Shown in pieces: positions 1 through 5,601 of a stretch of DNA of 5,942 nt (the stretch's first letter is position 1; each line of letters opens with the position of its first letter). The DNA is taken from NCBI GenBank assembly GCA_017848205.1, contig JAGDDO010000116.1:1-5942 (forward strand), written 5' to 3'. The translations under genes and the position numbers were made by a program. This DNA comes from Oscillospiraceae bacterium (GTDB lineage Bacteria > Bacillota_A > Clostridia > Oscillospirales > Ruminococcaceae). The notes under the pieces are model-generated. The model was not told where the DNA came from and searched no databases. It worked only from the letters and a program-made list of their open reading frames with translations.

Positions 1-119
1 ATGCCGCTGTCGCGTGAATCCTGTATCATCCTTTTTACAGGAGCTGATTCGGGACTGACGATAGCAACAAGGCGGTCCGATGAGATCATGTTTCCGTAAC
101 CGACATTTATCAGTTTCAT
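1..119 (-). CDS. remA: RemA/DUF370 family regulatory protein (partial, C-terminus outside window)
   Basis: Only the first 39 codons are present; the gene runs off the left edge. The N-terminus reads [20 protein letters not shown] and continues with VSPESAP and [12 protein letters not shown]. This is the highly conserved start of the DUF370 (RemA, formerly YlzA/ExtA) family, whose members are about 75-95 residues long. In Bacillus subtilis RemA is a DNA-binding activator of biofilm-matrix and osmoprotection genes; its role in non-Bacillus Clostridia is less clear. The ATG at 119-117 lies 8 bp after the yicC stop. A weak Shine-Dalgarno (AGG, 7 nt upstream of the ATG) overlaps that stop, suggesting translation coupled to yicC. 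In many Firmicutes gmk and rpoZ follow, so those genes are expected to the left of the window. Confidence 0.93.
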   Translation of the reverse strand, partial: MKLINVGYGNMISSDRLVAIVSPESAPVKRMIQDSRDSG

Positions 120-127
120 TTGAAGAC

Positions 128-1006
128 CTACTCTATGTTCTGGATCTGTTCACGGATCTTTTCTATTTCAGACTTGATACCGATAACAGTCTTTATAATG
201 TCTATATTCTGGGCCTTTGAGCCGGTGGTGTTGGCTTCTCTGTTCATTTCCTGAACAAGGAAATCAAGCTTTCTTCCCACAATGTCCTCTTTTTCAAGGA
301 TAGCGCGGAATTCTTCTATGTGGCTTCTGAGTCTTACAGTCTCTTCGTCCACAGCGATCTTTTCAGCGTAGATAGCAGCCTCGGTAAGTACTCTCTGTTC
401 ATCAACAGCCTTATCTGCAAGAACCTCGGAAAGCTTTGCAAAAAGTTTTTCCCTGTAGACAGCAACTGTTTCAGGTGCCCTTTCCTCGATAACGCCTACC
501 ATCTGTTCAATGGTCAGAAGTCTTCCGAGAACGTCTTCCTTCATTCTTGCGCCTTCGTTTTCGCGCATTGAAACGAATTTTTTCAGTGCGGCCTCAGCTA
601 CGGTCTTTACGTCATTCCACATCTGGTCCTCGTCATCTGCTGCCTTGACAACAGTGAAAATGTCCTGGAAATGAGTTATTCTTGAAAGTGAAAGGTCATC
701 CATGAGACCGAGTTCTTCATTGGCTTTGCGAAGCGCGTCAACATAGCCCTTTGCCACCGATGTGTTCACCGCGATCGTGGTGTCAGGCGCTGAAATGTTG
801 GTTACTGTAACCGAGACTTCAGTCTTGCCTCGTGAAATGTATTCCTGAACAAGTTTTTTCAGCGGTTCCTCAAGGTACAGGTAAGCTCTGGAAAGTCTGA
901 TGCTGAGTTCGTTGTATCTGTTGTTTACCGATCTTATCTCCACAAGAATGTCTCTGCCGCCGAGCACCATTCTTTCACGTCCGAAGCCTGTCATGCTTCT
1001 TATCAT
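128..1006 (-). CDS. yicC: YicC/YloC family endoribonuclease
   Basis: 292 residues from the ATG at 1006, close to E. coli YicC (about 287) and B. subtilis YloC (about 291). The N-terminal YicC_N domain (about residues 1-155) opens with the hallmark [10 protein letters not shown] and contains [13 protein letters not shown] (22-34), an RGK at 59-61 and the conserved MRENEG (147-152). The C-terminal DUF1732 domain (about 205-292) carries [17 protein letters not shown] (244-260) and GSKAQN (262-267), and ends in a charged helix [13 protein letters not shown]. Members from E. coli and B. subtilis have been reported to be endoribonucleases, and E. coli YicC has been linked to turnover of the small RNA RyhB. 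The protein is cytosolic, with no signal peptide or membrane segment. A GTG at 1018 is in frame but sits inside the Shine-Dalgarno, so I prefer the ATG at 1006. It is first gene of a leftward unit with remA. Confidence 0.96.
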   Translation of the reverse strand: MIRSMTGFGRERMVLGGRDILVEIRSVNNRYNELSIRLSRAYLYLEEPLKKLVQEYISRGKTEVSVTVTNISAPDTTIAVNTSVAKGYVDALRKANEELGLMDDLSLSRITHFQDIFTVVKAADDEDQMWNDVKTVAEAALKKFVSMRENEGARMKEDVLGRLLTIEQMVGVIEERAPETVAVYREKLFAKLSEVLADKAVDEQRVLTEAAIYAEKIAVDEETVRLRSHIEEFRAILEKEDIVGRKLDFLVQEMNREANTTGSKAQNIDIIKTVIGIKSEIEKIREQIQNIE

Positions 1007-1012
1007 GCTTTT

Positions 1013-1020
1013 GTTCACCT
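1013..1020 (-). promoter_or_regulatory. Shine-Dalgarno that fixes the yicC start
   Basis: On the minus strand AGAGGTGA precedes the ATG at 1006 by about 7-9 nt, a normal spacing. The upstream in-frame GTG at 1018 is part of this SD itself and has no purine-rich site at the right distance before it. The ATG also begins exactly at the conserved family N-terminus [10 protein letters not shown]. Confidence 0.8.
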
Positions 1021-1103
1021 CTGTTCATTTATTTGGGAAGAGAGTACCGCCGCCTGACCGTTCCCGTCAAAAAACAATACATCTCCAATATACTCATTAT
1101 TTA

Positions 1104-1132
1104 ATTATACCACCGACGGCCGAATAAATCAA
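1104..1132 (-). promoter_or_regulatory. Sigma-A type promoter of yicC-remA
   Basis: Read on the minus strand, the -35 is TTGATT (1132-1127) and the -10 is TATAAT (1109-1104), with exactly 17 bp between them. A TGG directly before the -10 gives an extended -10 (TGGTATAAT). Transcription should begin near 1097, leaving a leader of about 90 nt before the ATG at 1006. The match to consensus is near perfect, so this should be a strong constitutive promoter. Confidence 0.85.
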
Positions 1133-1185
1133 GTGCGCTGTCCTTGGCTATATGTATAAAATCCGCCCTGATACGAGCCGAAAAA

Positions 1186-1195
1186 CTTACGTAAG
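1186..1195. repeat. Perfect 10-bp palindrome in the yicC-aroB intergenic region
   Basis: CTTACGTAAG is its own reverse complement and is followed without a gap by a second palindrome, AGCGCT (sharing AG). It lies about 80 bp upstream of the aroB -35 and about 55 bp upstream of the yicC -35. It could be a protein-binding site, but a single palindrome of this size may be chance. Confidence 0.35.
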
Positions 1196-1273
1196 CGCTG
1201 AAGCGGTACTCCCCCGTCTTCCGCAGATCAGTATTTTCCTATATTTCAGGCACACTAAGTAATATAAAATTAT

Positions 1274-1302
1274 TTGACTTTAACACGCATTTATAGTATA
1301 AT
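1274..1302 (+). promoter_or_regulatory. Sigma-A type promoter of the aro operon
   Basis: The -35 is TTGACT (1274-1279) and the -10 is TATAAT (1297-1302), with a 17-bp spacer and AT-rich sequence upstream. The start point should lie near 1309, giving a leader of about 40 nt. The SD GAAAGGA (1336-1342) sits 8 nt before the aroB ATG. No other convincing promoter is seen before aroA, aroC or the DUF4364 gene, so this one probably drives all four. Confidence 0.88.
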
Positions 1303-1312
1303 GAATTCGTGT
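1283..1312. promoter_or_regulatory. Candidate operator: imperfect dyad over the aroB -10
   Basis: ACACGCATT (1283-1291) and AATTCGTGT (1304-1312) are inverted copies matching at 8 of 9 positions, with 12 bp between them. The pair encloses the -10 box and reaches the expected start point, where a repressor would block transcription. No known operator consensus was recognised, and an AT-rich promoter can give such a dyad by chance. Confidence 0.3.
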
Positions 1313-1350
1313 ATATATAGTAAACGCTTAATTTTGAAAGGACGATCCTA

Positions 1351-2409
1351 ATGAAAAAAATTGCTGTCAGAGCATCAAGACCATACGAGGTTCTGATCGA
1401 ACAGGGACTGCTGTCCCGGTGCGGAGAACTCGTGTCTGAAGTCACCAAAACAAAATTCGTCGCTATCGTTACCGATGACACAGTAGACAGGATCTACTCC
1501 GGAAAGGTCATCGCTTCGCTGGAAAGCGCCGGCTTCAGAGTTGTAAAATTCGTTTTTAAAAGCGGTGAAAAATCTAAATGCTCCGATACACTTAACCAGA
1601 TATACAACTTCCTTGCGGAAAACGGCATAACACGTTCAGACTGCCTTATCGCCCTGGGCGGAGGTGTAGTCGGCGACATCACCGGATATGCTGCAGCAAC
1701 ATATCTCCGCGGTCTCGGTTTTATCCAGATCCCGACCACACTTTTAGCCCAGATCGACAGCTCTGTTGGCGGCAAGACAGCAATTGATCTTCCGTGCGGA
1801 AAAAATCTTGTGGGAGCTTTCAAGCAGCCGGAACTCGTTATCTGCGATCCTCTCACACTTAAGACTCTTTCCCCTGAAATAGTATCAGACGGAATGGCTG
1901 AGGCAATAAAGTACGGCATGATCAGAAGCCGCGAACTTTTTGACCTTATCGCTTCACACACCATCGGCGACTACTTCGACGATATAGACGACATAATCTT
2001 CCGCTGCGTTTCCATCAAGCGCGACGTGGTGGAAAACGACGAATTCGACAAGGGAGAACGTATGCTCCTCAACTTCGGCCACACCATGGGACATGCAATC
2101 GAAAGCTTTTTCCACTACGAGACATACACTCACGGAAATGCTGTCGCAGCAGGCATGCACATCATTACAGAACAGGCAGTAAAGCACTCTGAATGCAAAG
2201 CGGAGGCACTGGAAGCACTGGATAAGGTCATCACTTCATACAGACTCCCGCTCACGACTGAAGCGAAGATATCTGAACTCATTCCGCTCTGCGCAAATGA
2301 CAAGAAGTGCGAGTCATCATCCATCAATGCGATAATCTGCAGCGACATAGGCACCTCATCCATAAAGAAGATGCCTTTTGAAGATTTCAGAGCCTACATG
2401 GAAGCTTAA
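1351..2409 (+). CDS. aroB: 3-dehydroquinate synthase
   Basis: The enzyme converts DAHP to 3-dehydroquinate, the second step of the shikimate pathway, using NAD+ and a divalent metal (usually zinc) in the cytosol. The 352 residues match the usual 340-365. The NAD-binding half has the glycine-rich LGGGVVGDITGY (102-113), followed by IPTTLLAQIDSSVGGKTAID (127-146). In the metal-binding half, E184 in DGMAEAIKYG, H244 in NFGHTMGHAIE and H261 in THGNAV correspond to the family's Glu/His/His ligands, and H248 is also conserved. No key residue is missing. The ATG at 1351 has a well-placed SD (GAAAGGA, 8 nt upstream). It is the first gene of the operon, 11 bp before aroA. The other families of this fold (glycerol dehydrogenase, 2-deoxy-scyllo-inosose synthase) are less likely given the aroA and aroC neighbours. 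Confidence 0.98.
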   Translation: MKKIAVRASRPYEVLIEQGLLSRCGELVSEVTKTKFVAIVTDDTVDRIYSGKVIASLESAGFRVVKFVFKSGEKSKCSDTLNQIYNFLAENGITRSDCLIALGGGVVGDITGYAAATYLRGLGFIQIPTTLLAQIDSSVGGKTAIDLPCGKNLVGAFKQPELVICDPLTLKTLSPEIVSDGMAEAIKYGMIRSRELFDLIASHTIGDYFDDIDDIIFRCVSIKRDVVENDEFDKGERMLLNFGHTMGHAIESFFHYETYTHGNAVAAGMHIITEQAVKHSECKAEALEALDKVITSYRLPLTTEAKISELIPLCANDKKCESSSINAIICSDIGTSSIKKMPFEDFRAYMEA

Positions 2410-2420
2410 GAGGAGGACCA

Positions 2421-3668
2421 ATGGATATAACTTTTTTACCTTCAAAGCTTAACGGCACCGTACGCATACCTTCCTCGAAAAGCGTTTCGCACAGAGCACT
2501 TATCTGCGCGGCACTTGCCGAAGGCACTTCCTGTGTACGCGACATAAGCATTTCACAGGACATTCTCGCTACAATGGATACCCTTACGGAACTCGGTGCA
2601 TCTTTCGAGACCGGGGAAAACCTGATAAAGGTTCAGGGCATAAGCCGTCCTTCCGAAAAAGCCGAACTTCGCTGCTGCGAAAGCGGTTCAACCCTCAGGT
2701 TCATCATTCCTGTGGCATGCGCTCTCGGAACATTCTCGACTTATCACGGAAAAGGACGTCTTCCGGAAAGACCTATCGACATCTACACAAGGGAACTTTC
2801 GGAAAAAGGCATTACTTTCGACTACCACAACACCATGCCTTTCACAACTTCGGGCAAACTGAAGGGCGGTGTTTTCCACATAGAAGGAAACGTATCTTCG
2901 CAGTTCATTACCGGACTTCTGCTTGCACTTCCGCTCTGCGAAGCCGACTCCGAGATAATCCTTACCTCACCGCTCCAGTCCGAGCCTTACGTAAACATCA
3001 CGCTTGAATGCATGAAGGCTTTCGGAGTTAAGGCTGAAAGGACGAAGGAAGGATACCGTGTAAAGGGCGGACAGAAATACACTCCTGCCGACTACACCTC
3101 GGAAGCAGATTTCTCACAGGCTGCCTTCTTTGTAACAGCAAACAGCATCGGAAGCAGCATTACGATAGAAAACCTTCCTGACCCTGCCCGTTCAGCTCAG
3201 GGAGACAAGAAAATAATTGAAATAGCAGACCAGTTATGCTATAATAAAAAGACGGGTGTGTCCGGAGAATATTCGATAAACGCTTCAGACATACCGGATC
3301 TTGTACCGACTCTTGCTGTTCTCTGCTCACTTTCCGGAAACACTGTACGCATTACAAATGCAGAACGTCTTAAAATAAAGGAAAGCGACCGCCTCGACAC
3401 AACAGCGCGAATGATCAGCGGAATAGGCGGCAAGATAGAAAAGACCGATGACGGACTTATAATCACACCGGTACCTCACTTTACCGGCGGCACGGTGGAC
3501 AGTTTCAACGATCACCGCATTGCAATGGCTGCTGCCATCGCTGCGACGGCATCAACAGGAAACGTCACTGTAAAAGGATTTGAATCCATCAGAAAATCCT
3601 ATCCTGATTTTCTGAACGATTATATTAATTTAGGAGGAAAAACTGAGAATGGCATCACTTTGGAATGA
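2421..3668 (+). CDS. aroA: 3-phosphoshikimate 1-carboxyvinyltransferase (EPSP synthase)
   Basis: It transfers the enolpyruvyl group of PEP to shikimate 3-phosphate, giving EPSP; this is the enzyme inhibited by glyphosate. The 415 residues are near the usual 425-440. By E. coli equivalence, the ligand residues are all present: K20, S21 and R25 in SSKSVSHRA; R117 in RLPERPID; S159, S160 and Q161 in SSQF; D293 in IPD; K320, E321 and R324 in LKIKESDR; R366 in FNDHR; K392 in KSYPDF. The PEP-site loop reads ESGSTLRF (87-94) where E. coli has NAGTAMRP. The glycine (G89) is kept but the following proline position is F94. The start has a strong SD (AGGAGG, 2411-2416) only 4 nt upstream of the ATG and next to the aroB stop, so translation is probably coupled. 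The 3' end overlaps aroC by 20 bp. Confidence 0.98.
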   Translation: MDITFLPSKLNGTVRIPSSKSVSHRALICAALAEGTSCVRDISISQDILATMDTLTELGASFETGENLIKVQGISRPSEKAELRCCESGSTLRFIIPVACALGTFSTYHGKGRLPERPIDIYTRELSEKGITFDYHNTMPFTTSGKLKGGVFHIEGNVSSQFITGLLLALPLCEADSEIILTSPLQSEPYVNITLECMKAFGVKAERTKEGYRVKGGQKYTPADYTSEADFSQAAFFVTANSIGSSITIENLPDPARSAQGDKKIIEIADQLCYNKKTGVSGEYSINASDIPDLVPTLAVLCSLSGNTVRITNAERLKIKESDRLDTTARMISGIGGKIEKTDDGLIITPVPHFTGGTVDSFNDHRIAMAAAIAATASTGNVTVKGFESIRKSYPDFLNDYINLGGKTENGITLE

Positions 3669-4743
3669 TCGAATCTCGATATCAATATTCGGCGAATCTC
3701 ACGGCACTGGAATAGGTGTCGTTATGGATAATCTTCCTCCGGGAGAATACATACGCATGGAAGATGTTCTCGCTTTCATGTCACGCAGAGCTCCGAAGAA
3801 GAACAAGACATCCACACCGCGTGCGGAAAAGGATATACCGGAAATAATGTCCGGACTTTACAACAACAGAACAACAGGCACTCCGCTCTGTGCAGTTATC
3901 AGAAACACTGACCAGCACAGTGCTGACTACGGCAACGTTCAGACCCTTGCACGTCCGGGACACGCTGACTACACAGGTGCCAGAAGATATCAGGGTTTCA
4001 ACGATGTACGCGGCGGCGGACATTTTTCAGGCAGACTTACAGCTCCTCTCGTTTTTGCCGGTGCTGTATGTGCCCAGATACTTGAAAGACGCGGCATTTA
4101 CACCGGCGCTCACATTTCCGCTATCCACGGAATAAAGGATAAGGAATTCAGCTTCACCGGAGTAAGCCGTGAGGACATTCTTAATATCAGAAGCAAGGAA
4201 TTTCCTGTTATCGACGACGAAGCAGGAAAGAAAATGATAGAAGACGTTGACAAGGCAAGAAGATCACTTGATTCACTCGGCGGTATTATTGAATGCGCTG
4301 CAGTAAACATCCCTGCAGGCATCGGCTCACCTATGTTTGACGGACTTGAAAACACGATCTCACGTCTTGTTTTCGGCATTCCGGCAGTAAAGGGCATCGA
4401 ATTCGGTATCGGCTTCAAAGCTGCTGAACTTCTCGGCAGCCAGAACAACGACGAATTCTACGTAGATGACCACGGTCACGTTCTCACAAAGACCAACAAC
4501 CACGGCGGCATACTCGGCGGCATATCATCAGGAATGCCTGTAATACTCAGAGTTGCCATCAAGCCTACACCGTCGATCTCACAGCCTCAGAAAACTATCA
4601 ACTACACCAGTCTTTCAAACGACGTTATAACCATCAAGGGAAGACACGATCCGTGCATAGTACCAAGAGCAGTTCCGTGCGTTGAGGCAGCTGTAAACAT
4701 CGCAATACTCAACCACATGCTCGACTATCCCAATTTCAGATAA
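3649..4743 (+). CDS. aroC: Chorismate synthase
   Basis: It removes phosphate from EPSP to form chorismate, the branch point to Trp, Phe, Tyr and folate, and needs reduced FMN. The 364 residues match bacterial enzymes (about 350-390). Signatures are SISIFGESHGTGIG (10-23) with H18, RPGHADYTGARRYQGFNDVR (102-121) with H105, GGGHFSGRLTA (122-132), NNHGGILGGISSGMP (283-297), and RHDPCIVPRAVPCVEA (332-347). The two invariant histidines and the FMN/EPSP-site arginines are present. I see no fused flavin reductase domain, so it is the monofunctional type, with reduced flavin supplied from elsewhere. The ATG lies inside the aroA end (20-bp overlap). Its SD AGGAGG (3632-3637) is in aroA coding sequence, 11 nt upstream, slightly long but the only good site. 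Confidence 0.98.
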   Translation: MASLWNDRISISIFGESHGTGIGVVMDNLPPGEYIRMEDVLAFMSRRAPKKNKTSTPRAEKDIPEIMSGLYNNRTTGTPLCAVIRNTDQHSADYGNVQTLARPGHADYTGARRYQGFNDVRGGGHFSGRLTAPLVFAGAVCAQILERRGIYTGAHISAIHGIKDKEFSFTGVSREDILNIRSKEFPVIDDEAGKKMIEDVDKARRSLDSLGGIIECAAVNIPAGIGSPMFDGLENTISRLVFGIPAVKGIEFGIGFKAAELLGSQNNDEFYVDDHGHVLTKTNNHGGILGGISSGMPVILRVAIKPTPSISQPQKTINYTSLSNDVITIKGRHDPCIVPRAVPCVEAAVNIAILNHMLDYPNFR

Positions 4744-4766
4744 GGAACGGGATCAGACAGAACAGG

Positions 4767-4787
4767 CTTTCCTATAAACGCGGAAAG
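4767..4787 (+). promoter_or_regulatory. Small hairpin that could cover the SD of the DUF4364 gene
   Basis: CTTTCC (4767-4772) can pair with GGAAAG (4782-4787) across a 9-nt loop. The second arm is the first part of the GGAAAGGAG Shine-Dalgarno at 4782-4790 that serves the ATG at 4799. Pairing would partly hide the SD and lower expression relative to aroC. The stem is only 6 bp, so it is weak. Confidence 0.35.
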
Positions 4788-4798
4788 GAGAAGATAAG

Positions 4799-5356
4799 AT
4801 GGATACAGCTGAATACAAACCTGATGACGTAAACTCTGTCAAGATACTTCTGTGCTGTCTTCTGCACAACCTTGACTCCGTTATAAATGCAGATGAACTT
4901 TACGACATAGCAGTAGACTCAGGAATAATCAATTATTTTTACTACAACGAGGCCATCGAAGAACTGCTGAAAAATGATACAATAATCTCCGCTCTTGATG
5001 ACAACGGAAAAACCTGTTTTTCACTCGGTGAAAAAGGCGAACTCTTTGTTAAGGAATTTGCAAGCTATGTTGAGCTTTCGCTTCGTAAAAGACTTGTATA
5101 CGAAGCATTCCGCTACAAAGCGAAAAAAATGCAGAACGCCAGTCTTTCACTGGATTACCGTGACTGTGATGAAGGATGCAGACTCGTGTGCGGTATTTCA
5201 GACGGAGAAACACAGGTCATGGAACTTACCCTGCTCACACACAGCCGTACACAGGCTGAACTGATCGGTGAACGTATCAGCGACAATCCTTTATCTTTCT
5301 ATAATGATATTATAAATTACTCCATACAGAAAAGACTTGAACCGGATAAGGAATGA
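4799..5356 (+). CDS. DUF4364 family protein, possible winged-helix regulator
   Basis: A 185-residue cytosolic protein resembling DUF4364, an uncharacterised family known mainly from Clostridia. The N-terminal part (about 10-90) looks like a winged helix: helix VNSVKILLCCLLHNL, then ELYDIAVDSG, a Tyr-rich turn NYFYYNEAIEELLKND typical of the family, and the wing-like SLGEKGELFVKEF. A basic segment follows (LRKRLVYEAFRYKAKK, 95-110). The C-terminal part (about 115-185) looks alpha/beta. Residues C123, C127 and C131 form CX3CX3C, which I do not know as a family feature. It lies 55 bp after aroC with its own SD (AAGGAG, 8 nt upstream) and no terminator between, so it is probably the last gene of the aro operon. 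DNA binding and any link to aromatic synthesis are inference; its ligand and targets are unknown. Confidence 0.8.
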   Translation: MDTAEYKPDDVNSVKILLCCLLHNLDSVINADELYDIAVDSGIINYFYYNEAIEELLKNDTIISALDDNGKTCFSLGEKGELFVKEFASYVELSLRKRLVYEAFRYKAKKMQNASLSLDYRDCDEGCRLVCGISDGETQVMELTLLTHSRTQAELIGERISDNPLSFYNDIINYSIQKRLEPDKE

Positions 5357-5374
5357 TCAGTTGATCCGGTTTTT
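5340..5374 (+). terminator. Terminator hairpin overlapping the end of the DUF4364 gene
   Basis: AACCGGAT (5340-5347) and ATCCGGTT (5364-5371) form a perfect 8-bp stem with a 16-nt loop, followed by a short T run (5370-5374, then ATAAG). The upstream arm is inside the coding sequence and the TGA stop (5354-5356) sits in the loop. The large loop and short T tract suggest partial termination, with the stronger hairpin 30 bp downstream finishing the job. Confidence 0.6.
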
Positions 5375-5404
5375 ATAAGAAAAAATATCACAGCTAAAAT
5401 ATTC

Positions 5405-5449
5405 AGCGCATCAAAACGGCTGCCGCAGCCGTAACGATGCGCTTTTTTC
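5405..5449 (+). terminator. Strong intrinsic terminator of the aro operon
   Basis: The outer stem is AGCGCATC (5405-5412) with GATGCGCT (5436-5443). After a symmetric 3-nt internal loop (AAA/AAC) comes an inner GC-rich stem, ACGGCTG (5416-5422) with CAGCCGT (5426-5432), and a 3-nt loop. Six Ts and CT follow (5443-5450). This is a textbook rho-independent terminator for rightward transcription. Confidence 0.9.
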
Positions 5450-5520
5450 TTTACTGAAACTCTGACAAAAGCGAAGCCGTATTTCAGGTTTGATCAGCTT
5501 TTCCTTTGTTTTAAAATAAA

Positions 5521-5562
5521 ACAGACTCCGTATCTCTGGATCACAGAGAATGCGGAGTCTGT
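5521..5562. terminator. Bidirectional terminator between convergent genes
   Basis: ACAGACTCCG (5521-5530) pairs with CGGAGTCTGT (5553-5562), and TCTCTG (5533-5538) pairs with CAGAGA (5544-5549) around the 5-nt loop GATCA. On the plus strand ATTTTTTATTT follows. On the minus strand the hairpin is followed by TTTATTTT. It lies 40 bp past the stop of the dockerin gene, so it probably ends that leftward transcript and backs up the operon terminator. Confidence 0.88.
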
Positions 5563-5601
5563 ATTTTTTATTTAACTAACCGTTCCGGTCTGTCTTAAGG
5601 A

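Larger units (their letters stand above)
1007..1350. other. Divergent intergenic region between yicC and aroB
   Basis: This gene-free stretch holds both outward promoters (minus: 1104-1132; plus: 1274-1302), so the yicC leader is about 90 nt and the aroB leader about 40 nt. Between the promoters (1133-1273) I see no convincing gene or RNA. There is a perfect 10-bp palindrome CTTACGTAAG at 1186-1195, directly abutted by AGCGCT (1194-1199). A gapped inverted repeat links 1036-1050 with 1203-1222. The aroB leader is too short for a T-box or any known riboswitch. Confidence 0.75.

Noticed and set aside
320..571. An 83-codon plus-strand frame opposite yicC
   Set aside because: It is fully covered by the conserved yicC coding sequence, and the product is Cys/Phe-rich with no recognisable domain.
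1152..1262. A 36-codon plus-strand reading frame starting at ATG 1152 between yicC and aroB
   Set aside because: There is no Shine-Dalgarno, the encoded peptide is unlike any family I know, and it overlaps the inter-promoter region. It is most likely chance.
1303..1350. A riboswitch or T-box in the aroB leader
   Set aside because: The leader is only about 40 nt, is AT-rich, and has no terminator hairpin or T-box sequence.
1494..1964. A 156-codon open frame on the minus strand inside aroB
   Set aside because: The aroB frame is fully supported by catalytic motifs. The antisense frame has no family resemblance or ribosome site and is a by-product of aroB codon use. The same applies to the minus-strand frame at 4110-4448 inside aroC.
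4744..4798. A separate promoter for the DUF4364 gene
   Set aside because: The 55-bp gap has no convincing -35/-10 pair. CTATAAA at 4772-4778 lacks a -35 at proper spacing.
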